A DNA stretch of 64,000 nt from Pseudomonadota bacterium (lineage in GTDB: Bacteria > Pseudomonadota > Alphaproteobacteria > Rhizobiales > Xanthobacteraceae): NCBI GenBank assembly GCA_023387735.1, contig JAEWHP010000003.1, positions 1 to 64,000 of the forward strand, read 5' to 3'. Below are positions 33,797 to 42,200 of the stretch, one piece after another. How positions within the stretch are numbered: the first letter of the stretch is position 1; each line of letters opens with the position of its first letter. A program made the translations under genes and the position numbers. The notes below the pieces were generated by a model. The model worked only from the letters and a program-made list of their open reading frames with translations, was not told where the DNA came from and did not search any database.

Positions 33797-35122
33797 ATGG
33801 CACAGCGGCAACTCAAGCTCGGCGCGTTCATGCGGCCGGTCTCCATCCACACCGGCGCTTGGCGCTATCCCGGCGCATGGCCCGATGCCAACTTCAATTT
33901 CCCGCATATCAAGCGGCTGATCCAGAAACTGGAGGCGGGCAAGTTCGACGCCTTCTTCATGGCCGATCATCTGGCCGTGCTGAACATGCCGATCAATGCG
34001 CTCAAGCGCAGCCACACCGTCACTTCGTTTGAGCCGTTCACGCTGCTGTCGGCGCTGGCCGGCGCCACCGAACATATCGGCCTGATCGCGACGGGATCGA
34101 CGACCTTCGACGAGCCCTATCATGTCGCCCGCCGCTTCGCCTCGCTCGACCACATCTCGGGCGGCCGCGCCGGCTGGAACATCGTCACCACCTCCAACCC
34201 CGACGCCGCGCTGAATTTCGGGCTCGACGACCATATGGAGCACGCCGAGCGCTACAAGCGGGCGCGCGAATTCTATGACGTGGTGACGGGCCTGTGGGAT
34301 TCCTTCGCCGACGACGCCTTCGTGCGTGATGTCGAGCAAGGGCTCTACTTCGACCCCGCCAAGATGCACGTGCTCGATCACAAGGGAAAATATCTCTCCG
34401 TGCGCGGGCCGCTCAACATCGCCCGCCCCGTGCAGGGCTGGCCGCTGATCGTGCAGGCCGGCGCGTCCGAAGACGGCAAGCAACTCGCTGCGGAAACGGC
34501 GGAAGCGGTGTTCACCGGCGGCGGCTCCCTCGCCGACGGACAAAAGCTCTACGCCGACATCAAGGGCCGCATGGAAAAGATCGGCCGCGATCCCGAGCAC
34601 CTGAAGATCCTGCCCGGCGCGTTCGTGGTGGTGGGCGACAGCGTCGAGGAAGCCAGGGAGAAACGGGCGAAACTCGACAGCATGGTGCATTACGACTCAG
34701 CCATCGCCTCGCTCTCGGTGCAGTTGGGCACCGACGCCTCCGGCTTCGATCCCGACGGCCCGCTGCCGCCAATCCCCGAAACCAACGCGAGCAAGAGCGG
34801 CCGCCAGCGGCTGGTCGATGCCGCCGCGCGCGACAAGCTCACGGTGCGCCAGCTCGCCCAGCGCGTCGGCGGTTACGGTGGACTGTCCTTTGTCGGCACG
34901 CCGCAAACCATCGCCGACCAGATGGAGGATTGGCTGATGAGCCGCGGCAGCGACGGCTTCAACATCATGTTCCCGTTCCTGCCCGCAGGGCTGGACGATT
35001 TCGTCGACAAGGTGGTTCCGGAACTGCAGAGACGCGGGATTTTCCGCAAAGAGTACGAGGGTAGGACGTTGCGGGAGAATCTGGGGCTGCCGAGGCCGAA
35101 AAACCGGTTCTTTGAGGGTTAA
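33797..35122 (+). CDS. LLM-class flavin-dependent monooxygenase (NtaA/SnaA/DszA/SfnG type)
   Basis: A 441-residue FMN-dependent TIM-barrel oxidoreductase. Landmarks of the NtaA/DszA group: GAFMRPVSIHTGAWRYP, FMADHL, ATGSTTFDEPYHVAR, SGGRAGWNIVTT, SPR/GPLN-type segment and QAGASEDGK. These enzymes oxidise sulfones, sulfonates or chelators using reduced flavin from a partner. No flavin reductase is adjacent, so the partner must be elsewhere. The substrate cannot be read. Confidence 0.92.
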   Translation: MAQRQLKLGAFMRPVSIHTGAWRYPGAWPDANFNFPHIKRLIQKLEAGKFDAFFMADHLAVLNMPINALKRSHTVTSFEPFTLLSALAGATEHIGLIATGSTTFDEPYHVARRFASLDHISGGRAGWNIVTTSNPDAALNFGLDDHMEHAERYKRAREFYDVVTGLWDSFADDAFVRDVEQGLYFDPAKMHVLDHKGKYLSVRGPLNIARPVQGWPLIVQAGASEDGKQLAAETAEAVFTGGGSLADGQKLYADIKGRMEKIGRDPEHLKILPGAFVVVGDSVEEAREKRAKLDSMVHYDSAIASLSVQLGTDASGFDPDGPLPPIPETNASKSGRQRLVDAAARDKLTVRQLAQRVGGYGGLSFVGTPQTIADQMEDWLMSRGSDGFNIMFPFLPAGLDDFVDKVVPELQRRGIFRKEYEGRTLRENLGLPRPKNRFFEG

Positions 35123-35247
35123 TCACCGCGAATTGGACCGGTTTGGGCCCCGAAAACCTTGACTTTGGGCGGATCGAGGCTAGGTTGCCCGGCAAATGCA
35201 GGCCGATTTGGCCGGCGCCTGATATCCCCTATTTGAGGTTTCTGAAC

Positions 35248-35415
35248 ATGGCCAAAGCGGTCACCATCAAGGTCAAGCTCGTTTCCACGGCGGATACCGG
35301 CTTCTACTACGTCGCCAAGAAGAACTCGCGCACCATGACCGACAAGCTGGTCAAGAAGAAGTATGACCCGGTCGCGCGCAAGCACGTCGAGTTCAAGGAA
35401 TCGAAGATCAAGTAA
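35248..35415 (+). CDS. rpmG: 50S ribosomal protein L33
   Basis: A 55-residue ribosomal protein, MAKAVTIKVKLVSTADTGFY... ending EFKESKIK. It has the canonical YYVAKKNSRT and KKKYDPVARKHV segments. It is the cysteine-free form, so it would not need zinc. GAGGT precedes the ATG. It is monocistronic, followed by a strong terminator. Confidence 0.98.
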   Translation: MAKAVTIKVKLVSTADTGFYYVAKKNSRTMTDKLVKKKYDPVARKHVEFKESKIK

Positions 35416-35441
35416 TTTCCAGCCTATCGCTGGCGGTTCAA

Positions 35442-35470
35442 ACGGGGTCCCTTTGGGGCCCCGTTTTTGT
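35442..35470 (+). terminator. Rho-independent terminator after rpmG
   Basis: ACGGGGTCCC (35442-35451), a TTT loop, and GGGGCCCCGT (35455-35464) pair with one G-T wobble, followed by TTTTGTTT. It is a textbook intrinsic terminator 27 bases after the rpmG stop. Confidence 0.9.
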
Positions 35471-35603
35471 TTCAGCGCGCCGTTACATAGCCGCGCGGCA
35501 TTGTGTCGAAAGCCAATCGATATTTCAGGTCGCGCTCGCGCACCTGCACTCTCCTCTCATCGCTCCGCACAACCTGTCGCGGGGCACATCAGGGAGAGCA
35601 TCC

Positions 35604-35840
35604 ATGTCATCCATCAGGATCGGCCTCGCCGCGATAGGTAGCCTCATCGCGCTCACGGCATCCGCTTCGGCCGAAGTTCGCTACAATGGCTTCCCCAAGC
35701 TCGGATATTCCGTGGTGTTACCGCCGCCTGCGACCGGCAAATCGACCCATCTCGACGCCCGGGCAGAATACCCGAAAGCCGAACTCCCGCTTCCGCAATC
35801 GCCGTTCCGCAAGGGTGGGATCAACTCACGCGGCATCTGA
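35604..35840 (+). CDS. Small secreted protein of unknown function
   Basis: A 78-residue protein preceded by AGGGAGAG. A signal peptide of about 23 residues (MSSIRIGLAAIGSLIALTAS, then ASA) precedes a short mature part with EVRYNGFPKLGYSVVLPPP and a basic, proline-rich end (LPLPQSPFRKGGINSRGI). No known family and no cysteines. It stands alone between rpmG and the sulfur transporter pair, and is convergent to the latter. Confidence 0.7.
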   Translation: MSSIRIGLAAIGSLIALTASASAEVRYNGFPKLGYSVVLPPPATGKSTHLDARAEYPKAELPLPQSPFRKGGINSRGI

Positions 35841-35849
35841 ACGGAGCAT

Positions 35850-35880
35850 GGCGTTGAGAACCGCTCCGATTCTCAACGCC
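35850..35880. terminator. 11-bp perfect hairpin between convergent genes
   Basis: GGCGTTGAGAA (35850-35860) and TTCTCAACGCC (35870-35880) form a perfect stem with a 9-nt loop. It lies 10 bases after the small secreted protein gene and 33 bases beyond the YeeE/YedE stop, so it can serve both strands. Confidence 0.6.
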
Positions 35881-35912
35881 TTGGGTCTCAGCGAATTCGT
35901 CCCTCTCAACGA

Positions 35913-36530
35913 TCATTCCGCCGCCACCAGGCGACCTTTGGATGGGGGGAGATTCGTCGTTACGTTTCCATCCACGTCCGCGCCAAGATCATTGCGCCAG
36001 GGCCTCATTCTCTCCATCACGGCGAGGACGACGACAATCACCACGGCCAGGGCAAGCGCACCCTGCCAATAGGGAATTCCTGCCAGTTCAGAAAATATCT
36101 GTTTGGGTCCGGTACCGATGAGCGAACGGGCCAGCCAGGGCTGCGCATAGGAGAACGCCACCGCGCCCGACAATCCGCCAAGCAGCGTGAAGATGGCGTC
36201 ACGATAGCCTACGCCGATCTGGGCCAGCGTCGTGCCAGGACAAGCCCCCGCCAGCGCAATGCCGGCGCCGAGAATGAGACCGCCGACAATGTCCGCGGCA
36301 TACAGCGCCGCCTTCGGCTGCAGCTTCACAAAGCCAAATCCATTGAGACACGCCAGCACCACGGCGCCGGTGGCGACGGCGCTGAGAAACACCTTGAGCA
36401 TGATCCAGTTGCGCAACTGCATCTGGCCGACGATGATCCCCGGCTCGAAAACGCGCGATTTCTCCAGCGCAAAGCCGAAGACAACCCCCATCAACAAGCC
36501 GCTGATGATCCCAACTGCAACGGACGACAT
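35913..36530 (-). CDS. YeeE/YedE-family sulfur transporter, second half
   Basis: A 205-residue membrane protein with about five hydrophobic helices. The YeeE/YedE (TsuA-like) motif GAGIALAGACPGTTLAQIGVG contains the conserved transport cysteine (about residue 95). It corresponds to one half of the thiosulfate/sulfane-sulfur channel family. The C-terminal tail is polar. It follows the partner gene by 15 bases on the minus strand. Such paired half-size proteins occur in BigR-controlled operons handling H2S in rhizobia. Confidence 0.9.
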   Translation of the reverse strand: MSSVAVGIISGLLMGVVFGFALEKSRVFEPGIIVGQMQLRNWIMLKVFLSAVATGAVVLACLNGFGFVKLQPKAALYAADIVGGLILGAGIALAGACPGTTLAQIGVGYRDAIFTLLGGLSGAVAFSYAQPWLARSLIGTGPKQIFSELAGIPYWQGALALAVVIVVVLAVMERMRPWRNDLGADVDGNVTTNLPPSKGRLVAAE

Positions 36531-36545
36531 GACAGCCCTCCCCGG

Positions 36546-37064
36546 TTAAATGCGACGAAGCAGAAGCAGGGCGGTGGCAATCCCTCCGGCGAACATCGCC
36601 GCGACGGCTACCGTCGAACCCACGGATAATTGCGCCATTCCGGACAGGCCGTGACCGCTGGTGCAGCCGTCGGCGATCCGCGCGCCGAACAGCATCAGGA
36701 AGCCGGCGGCAAATGCCACGGCATAGCGAAGACCGCGGGACGACGAACCGAGCGCCCTCGCCCAGATCGGGGAGACCGGCGCGCGGACGGCGCCCGACAT
36801 TCTCATCGATATGAAGGCGCCAAGGGCTATGCCTGCGACGAGCGCCACCTGCCAGACATTCTTGGCATTCGCCGCAACGTGCCTGGCGACATAGTCGATA
36901 TCGAGGACCGAAGCATCGAGCAGACCCGCTATCGCCGCTCCGACCGTCACATACGACGAAGACGCTCCGAGCGCGGTCTCGATGATCAGAAAAGCCGGAA
37001 TTTGCAACAGCCCGATAAGAATGCCGGCAGCATAGGGCGACCACGCCTTATCGAAAGGAGACAT
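36546..37064 (-). CDS. YeeE/YedE-family sulfur transporter, first half
   Basis: A 172-residue membrane protein with about five hydrophobic segments. The conserved cysteine lies in GARIADGCTSGHGLSGMAQL near residue 135. With the downstream gene it would form a split thiosulfate or sulfane-sulfur importer. GGGAGG precedes the ATG. Upstream are a TATAAT hexamer (37096-37101, minus), an AT-rich palindrome overlapping it, and a FixK/FNR box. Confidence 0.9.
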   Translation of the reverse strand: MSPFDKAWSPYAAGILIGLLQIPAFLIIETALGASSSYVTVGAAIAGLLDASVLDIDYVARHVAANAKNVWQVALVAGIALGAFISMRMSGAVRAPVSPIWARALGSSSRGLRYAVAFAAGFLMLFGARIADGCTSGHGLSGMAQLSVGSTVAVAAMFAGGIATALLLLRRI

Positions 37065-37084
37065 CGGTAAACCTCCCTGTTCTG

Positions 37085-37106
37085 TATATTAGCAAATTAT
37101 AATATA
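37085..37106. promoter_or_regulatory. AT-rich palindrome over the -10 hexamer, possible BigR/SqrR-type operator
   Basis: TATATTA-N8-TAATATA forms perfect 7-bp arms. It covers the minus-strand TATAAT at 37096-37101, an ideal spot for a repressor. ArsR-family persulfide sensors (BigR, SqrR) control YeeE/YedE operons in relatives and bind AT-rich dyads, so such a regulator is the best guess, though none is encoded next to it. Confidence 0.6.
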
Positions 37107-37121
37107 AATATGAGAGCCACA

Positions 37122-37135
37122 TTGACCTGGATCAA
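37122..37135. promoter_or_regulatory. FixK/FNR box
   Basis: TTGACCTGGATCAA matches the FNR/FixK consensus TTGAT-N4-ATCAA with one mismatch. Its centre is about 27-28 bp upstream of the TATAAT hexamer of the sulfur transporter promoter, near the class II activator position. It is about 280 bases upstream of ccoG and could also serve it, but that distance is less usual. Confidence 0.75.
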
Positions 37136-37412
37136 CTGATTCCGACGGGCGATGAGCATTGGTAAGGCTGTTGCGGATCAATGCGCGCAATCGATATGCG
37201 GCGAGCGTGCGATCAATCTCAAGCGGTGGACATGCCAATGTTCGAGATGTCGTTTCCCGTCCGGGCCAAGTTGGGCACAGCGCCTGCGGGAACGGCCGGA
37301 AGAAATTTCCATTCCCGATTCTGATCGGCTTTGTCATCGCATGCCGCTCTCATATCTGGTCGCCGGAAAGATCGGCGCATCGCCGACCCGATAACACGAA
37401 AGCAAAAGCCTC

Positions 37413-38852
37413 ATGGGCGACACCATCATCGAAGGACCGTTGTATGCGCCCCGCAAGAAGGTGTATCCGCAGGCCGTCCATGGCCGGTTTCGCCGGATCA
37501 AGTGGACGTTGCTGGTGGTCGGACTGGCGGTTTATTATCTACTGCCCTTCGTGCGCTGGGACCGCGGCCCCGGCATGCCGAACCAGGCCGTGCTGCTCGA
37601 CCTGCCGCACCGCCGCTTCTATTTCTTTTTCATCGAGCTGTGGCCGCAGGAAGTCTATTACTTCACCGGCCTGCTGATCATCGCAGCGATGACGCTGTTC
37701 CTGATGAATGCGGTCGCAGGCCGCATCTGGTGTGGCTATCTCTGCCCGCAAACGATCTGGACCGACCTGTTCTACGCCGTCGAGCGCTGGGTCGAAGGCG
37801 ACCGGCGCGACCGCATCCTGAAGGACAAGCACGCCTGGACTTTCCGCCATGTACGCGAAGTCGCGACCAAGCACTTCCTGTGGCTGATGATCGCCTGGTG
37901 GACCGGCGGCGCCTGGGTGCTGTATTTCGCCGATGCGCCGACGCTGGTGAAGGAACTGGCGACCTTTCAGGCGCCATTCATCGCCTATCTCTGGATCGGT
38001 ATCCTGACAGCCACCACCTATGTCTTCGCCGGTCACGCGCGCGAACAGGTTTGCATCTACATGTGTCCATGGCCGCGCATCCAGGCTGCGCTGACGGATG
38101 AATGGGCGCTCAACGTCACCTACCGCCGCGACCGCGGCGAGCCACGCACCTCCATCAAGAAGGCCGAGCAATTGCGCCTCGCCGGTCAACCGGCCGGCGA
38201 CTGCGTCGACTGCCATCAGTGCATCAATGTGTGCCCGACGGGCGTCGACATCCGCAACGGCATCCAGCTCGGCTGCATTCAGTGCGGGCTGTGCATCGAT
38301 GCCTGCGACACGATCATGCAGCAGGTCAACCGGCCGACCGGTCTGATCGCCTACGACACCGATATCAATGCCGAACGCCGGCTTGCCGGCAAACCGCCGA
38401 TCTATCGCCTGATCCGGGCGCGCACCGTACTTTATGCCGCAATCATCGCCGTCGTCGGCGGCATCATGCTGTACACGCTGGCAACGCGCAGCACCATGAG
38501 CATCAGCGCGCTGCACGAACGCAGCCCGCTCTCCGTCCGCTTGAGCGACGGCAGCGTCCGAAACGACTACACCATCCGCTTCCTCAACAAGGCCGGGGTG
38601 TCCCGCTCCTTTGCGCTGGAAGTCGTCGGCCTTCCCGCCTCCGAGATCCGGACTTCCGGGATCGACCGAAACGCGGATGGAAAGTTGATCGTCGAGGTCG
38701 GACCCGACCAGACCAGGGAACTCAGGGTATCCGTGCAGGTGCCGGCAACGGAACTGCCGACAGACGCCGCTGAGATCGAATTCAAGTCGACGGATATCGC
38801 AAGCGGCCAGGCGACCTCGGTGCGCGATCACTTCATTCCGGCCGGCCGATGA
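37413..38852 (+). CDS. ccoG: Cytochrome c oxidase accessory protein CcoG (FixG/RdxA)
   Basis: A 479-residue polyferredoxin of the inner membrane, needed for copper delivery to cbb3 oxidase (Cu(II) reduction). Transmembrane helices occur around residues 30-50, 85-105, 155-172, 185-205 and 340-360. Cysteine motifs: CGYLCPQTIW, CIYMCPW, and two 4Fe-4S clusters from Cys264 (CVDCHQCINVCPTGVD and CIQCGLCIDACD). The C-terminal 110 residues form a periplasmic Ig-like domain. It stands apart from any ccoNOQP genes in this window, so it may be a second, orphan copy. Confidence 0.95.
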   Translation: MGDTIIEGPLYAPRKKVYPQAVHGRFRRIKWTLLVVGLAVYYLLPFVRWDRGPGMPNQAVLLDLPHRRFYFFFIELWPQEVYYFTGLLIIAAMTLFLMNAVAGRIWCGYLCPQTIWTDLFYAVERWVEGDRRDRILKDKHAWTFRHVREVATKHFLWLMIAWWTGGAWVLYFADAPTLVKELATFQAPFIAYLWIGILTATTYVFAGHAREQVCIYMCPWPRIQAALTDEWALNVTYRRDRGEPRTSIKKAEQLRLAGQPAGDCVDCHQCINVCPTGVDIRNGIQLGCIQCGLCIDACDTIMQQVNRPTGLIAYDTDINAERRLAGKPPIYRLIRARTVLYAAIIAVVGGIMLYTLATRSTMSISALHERSPLSVRLSDGSVRNDYTIRFLNKAGVSRSFALEVVGLPASEIRTSGIDRNADGKLIVEVGPDQTRELRVSVQVPATELPTDAAEIEFKSTDIASGQATSVRDHFIPAGR

Positions 38853-38873
38853 CCCTCGATTGCCAGCGGCGGC

Positions 38874-40109
38874 CTATCGTGCCACCGCCATCGGCGGCTG
38901 GCTCGGCCGGATCAGCGCGAAAGCCACCTGGATGATGCCGCCGGCCAGACCCAGCGCGACGCCGATCCGCCACGCCATGGTGTACGAGCCGAGCGAATCG
39001 TAGATCAGTCCGCCGCCATAGGCGCCGAGGAACGAGCCGATCTGGTGGCTCATGAAGGCGAGACCCTGGATCATCGCCTGCCATTTCAGGCCGAACATCT
39101 CGGCGACGGCGCCGGCAACCAGCGGACCGACGCCCATCCAGAGGAAACCCATGATCGCTCCGAACAGCAGCGTCGTTGCCGGCGTCGCCGGCAGCATGAA
39201 GTACCAGGCGAGCGCGAGCGAGCGCAGGATGTAGATCATCCCGAGCAGTGCCAGCTTGTTCCAGCGCTGGCCGGCCCAGCCGAAGAACAGGCTGCCGAGC
39301 ACGTTGAAGCCGCCGATCATGCCGAGCGTCTGCGCGCTGAGCATCGGATCGAGGCCGCAGATCAGGAGATACGACGGCAGATGCGTGGTCAGGAACACGA
39401 GCTGCATGCCGCAGACGAAATAGGCGCAGGTCATCACCACGAACGATGCGTTGCCGAACGCAAGCCTGGCGGCCGTTCCGGCCGAAGCGTCCCCGATGTC
39501 GTCGGCTGACTTGAGCAGCGGCAGCGGAACCTTGTCGACCCTGCCGGCATACCAGGCCGCCGGCAGCATGAACAGCGACAGGATGACGAAGCCGGCGACG
39601 CCGACGCGCCAGCCGAAACCTTCATTGAGCAACTGCCCGATCGGCGCCGCCAGCAATGCACCGAGCGATCCCGCCGCCGAGACGATGCCCATCACGGTGC
39701 TGCGTACCATCGCCGGAACCGCGCGCGCCGACACTGACATCGCAATCGCATTGGCCGTGCAGGCCAGCGAGGCACCGATCAGCAGACCCGCGCCGATCAG
39801 GATCGGGATCATCCCCTGCGCGGTCGCCATCAAAGCGAGGCCCACGATGTACATCAGCGAGCCCACGATCATGATCGGGCGGAAGCCGTAGCGCACCGTC
39901 AGGGCGCCGGCGACCGGCTGCAGAAATCCCCAGGCGAGGTTTTGTACGGCCAGCGCCAGCGTGAACTGCGACACTGAAATTCCGATGTCCTGCGTCAGCG
40001 GCTGCATGAAGATGCCGAAGCTCTGTCGCAGGCCCATGCTCAGGGTCAGCATCAGCGAGGCGCCGATCAGAATGGGAAGCGTCGGACGCAGGGCTTGCAG
40101 CAGGGACAT
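38874..40109 (-). CDS. MFS transporter
   Basis: A 411-residue major facilitator with 12 predicted transmembrane helices. Typical features: an N-terminal GLRQSFGIFMQPL segment seen in oxalate/formate-antiporter and monocarboxylate-like subgroups, the loop motif LTVRYGFRPIM between TM2 and TM3, and a central polar loop. ATG at 40109 follows GGGAGA. Substrate unknown. It is divergent from a TetR regulator with a clear operator between them, so it is probably an inducible efflux or uptake system. Confidence 0.9.
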   Translation of the reverse strand: MSLLQALRPTLPILIGASLMLTLSMGLRQSFGIFMQPLTQDIGISVSQFTLALAVQNLAWGFLQPVAGALTVRYGFRPIMIVGSLMYIVGLALMATAQGMIPILIGAGLLIGASLACTANAIAMSVSARAVPAMVRSTVMGIVSAAGSLGALLAAPIGQLLNEGFGWRVGVAGFVILSLFMLPAAWYAGRVDKVPLPLLKSADDIGDASAGTAARLAFGNASFVVMTCAYFVCGMQLVFLTTHLPSYLLICGLDPMLSAQTLGMIGGFNVLGSLFFGWAGQRWNKLALLGMIYILRSLALAWYFMLPATPATTLLFGAIMGFLWMGVGPLVAGAVAEMFGLKWQAMIQGLAFMSHQIGSFLGAYGGGLIYDSLGSYTMAWRIGVALGLAGGIIQVAFALIRPSQPPMAVAR

Positions 40110-40174
40110 TATTTTTGTTCTCCCGATCGGCCGCGATTCGAACGCCGCGTCCTGCAATTGATATCTGAAATAGG

Positions 40175-40190
40175 TACACAGGTCTGTGTA
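40175..40190. promoter_or_regulatory. TetR operator candidate between MFS and TetR genes
   Basis: TACACAG-GT-CTGTGTA is a perfect 7-bp-arm palindrome. It lies 65 bases from the MFS start and 53 bases from the TetR start, the typical place for autoregulated TetR control of both genes. Confidence 0.75.
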
Positions 40191-40243
40191 ACTAGGCTAT
40201 AAGGGGCGCAGACTGTCAAGCAAACCATGACCCCCGCATTCGC

Positions 40244-40852
40244 ATGGCTACCCTGCCCGCCAAAACGGCGATGAAGGACCGGATTCTCGAAACTGCAGAC
40301 AGGCTGTTCTACCTGCAGGGGATTCGCGCGGTCGGCGTCGATACCATCGCGGCCGAAATCGGCATCAGCAAGCGCACGCTCTACAATCATTTTCCGTCCA
40401 AGGACGCGCTGATATCGGCCTATCTGGCCCGCCGCTTCGTGGCTCCGCGCGCTTCCGACAAGTCGCCGGTCGAGCAGATTCTCGGCACTTTCGATTCGCT
40501 GGAACGGCGCTTCTCGGCAAAGGATTTTCGCGGCTGCCCGTTCGTGAATGCAGTTGCCGAACTCGGCTGCGAGGACCAGTCGGTCCGCAAGATCGCAATC
40601 GAATTCAAGGAAAGCCGCCGCCTCTGGTTTCGCGACCTTCTCGTGCAGCTCGGGGTCACCGAGGCGGAAGCGCTGGCGACGCAGCTAGCGCTGCTGGTCG
40701 ACGGCTCGATCGCGCAGGATCTGGTCCGCAACGATCCGTCGATGGCACGGGCGGCAAAGAAAGCCGCGACGGTGCTGCTCAGGAATGCGGGGGTGAAGGT
40801 GAGCAATACTCCACCGAGCGGAAAAAAGCCCCGATCCTCGACTCAGGCTTGA
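40244..40852 (+). CDS. TetR-family transcriptional regulator
   Basis: A 202-residue regulator. The N-terminal helix-turn-helix (residues 10-57) is typical: KDRILETADRLFYLQGIRAV, DTIAAEIGISKRTLYNHF, then PSKDALISAYL. The C-terminal ligand domain (about 75-185) contains FRGCPFVNAVAEL, a segment found in a common rhizobial TetR subgroup. It is divergent from the MFS transporter and probably represses it. Confidence 0.93.
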   Translation: MATLPAKTAMKDRILETADRLFYLQGIRAVGVDTIAAEIGISKRTLYNHFPSKDALISAYLARRFVAPRASDKSPVEQILGTFDSLERRFSAKDFRGCPFVNAVAELGCEDQSVRKIAIEFKESRRLWFRDLLVQLGVTEAEALATQLALLVDGSIAQDLVRNDPSMARAAKKAATVLLRNAGVKVSNTPPSGKKPRSSTQA

Positions 40853-40972
40853 GACCGTCGATCGGCGCTTCTGCGAAGCCAAACCGCACGCCGTGGCCAT
40901 TTACCGAGGCAATGTGGTAGTCACCGCTGCAGCAAGCCGCAACACCAGAGAACGCGGCAAAAGGGAGCGACC

Positions 40973-42199
40973 ATGCAAGACCTGACGGTGACCGCAAACG
41001 GTTACGACTTCAAACCGGCACAGGCAGCCATGCAGCGATACGTCGATGGCAACCTGCTCTCCGGCATTTCCTGGGCTGTCATGGTCGGCCGCGAACTCGT
41101 CGACGTGAACTGCGTCGGCTGGGCCGACAAGGAAGCGCAGACGCCGCTCCGCACCGACCACATCTTCCGGGTGTTTTCCAACACCAAGCTGATCACCTCC
41201 TGTGCGATGCTGCTGCTGGTCGAGGAAGGCAAACTCGGACTCGACGACGCAATCGAGAAGCATATTCCGCAGCTCGGGAACCGGAAGGTGCTGCGGCCCG
41301 GCGCGACTTCGCTGGATGATACCGAGCCGGCGCAACGCCCGATCACCATCCGCCAGCTCCTCAGCCACAGTTCCGGGCTCAGCTACGGCTTCTTCGATCC
41401 CGGCACCGTCATCTTCAAGGCACTCAACGAGCGTGGTGTGCACGATCCCCGAACGACACTGGCGCAGATGGTGGACGTAATCGCCGACCTGCCGCTGATC
41501 TATCAGCCGGGAACATCCTGGGAATATTCGCTCGCCATAGACGTGGTGGCGCGGCTGGTCGAGGTGATCAGTGGCCAGAGCATCGACGCGTTCATCAAGG
41601 CGCGTATTCTCGATCCGCTCGGCATGGTCGACACCGGCTTCGTCGTTCCCGAAAAAGATCACGGCCGTCTCGTCGCCTACTACGCCGGCGCGGACCTGAT
41701 GGAGCCGATGAAGCCGGGCCTCACCCGGACCGACAACGCCCCCTTCCCCGGCGCCTATCTACGCCCGATCGCAAGGCTCAATGGCGGTGGCGGCCTGGTG
41801 TCGACGATGCCCGACATGGTCGCGCTGATCCGAAGCCTGCTGCCGGGTGGGCCGACCCTGCTGAAGCCCGAGACGATCGCCCAGATGATGACCAACCAGT
41901 TGCCCGACGGACAATGGATCCGCTTCGCCTTGATGGGCGAACAGCCGGGCAAGGTGCACGGCCTAGCCGGCGGCATCATTCAGACGCCGTCGAAGTTCGA
42001 CCATCCCGACGCATCAGGCGAATTCTACTGGGGCGGCGTCGCCGGCACGCAATGGTGGATCTCGCCGAAGCGCAACCTGGCCGGCGTGATGATGGCGCAG
42101 CGCCAGATGTCTTTCGTCCATCCGTTCTCGTTCGAGTTCAAGCGGCTGGCGTATGAGGCGGTGAAACAAGGGCGCGGAGAAATACGCGCGTCGGCGTAA
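40973..42199 (+). CDS. Class C beta-lactamase-fold serine hydrolase
   Basis: A 408-residue penicillin-binding-protein-like hydrolase of the class C/EstB esterase type. The catalytic SxxK is Ser69-Lys72 (VFSNTKLIT), the second motif is YSL in WEYSLAIDV (about residue 183), and the third is GGVAGTQWW. No signal peptide is seen, so it is likely a cytoplasmic esterase or lactonase rather than a beta-lactamase. AAAGGGAG precedes the ATG. It is convergent with the pleD gene. Confidence 0.9.
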   Translation: MQDLTVTANGYDFKPAQAAMQRYVDGNLLSGISWAVMVGRELVDVNCVGWADKEAQTPLRTDHIFRVFSNTKLITSCAMLLLVEEGKLGLDDAIEKHIPQLGNRKVLRPGATSLDDTEPAQRPITIRQLLSHSSGLSYGFFDPGTVIFKALNERGVHDPRTTLAQMVDVIADLPLIYQPGTSWEYSLAIDVVARLVEVISGQSIDAFIKARILDPLGMVDTGFVVPEKDHGRLVAYYAGADLMEPMKPGLTRTDNAPFPGAYLRPIARLNGGGGLVSTMPDMVALIRSLLPGGPTLLKPETIAQMMTNQLPDGQWIRFALMGEQPGKVHGLAGGIIQTPSKFDHPDASGEFYWGGVAGTQWWISPKRNLAGVMMAQRQMSFVHPFSFEFKRLAYEAVKQGRGEIRASA

Positions 42200-42200
42200 G

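Larger units (their letters stand above)
37065..37412. promoter_or_regulatory. Divergent regulatory region between sulfur transporter and ccoG
   Basis: A gene-free stretch of 348 bases. The first 75 bases hold the promoter of the sulfur transporter pair: TATAAT on the minus strand at 37096-37101, an AT palindrome and a FixK/FNR box. The remaining ~275 bases toward ccoG show no supported gene and no clear promoter; short open frames there lack ribosome sites. Confidence 0.6.
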
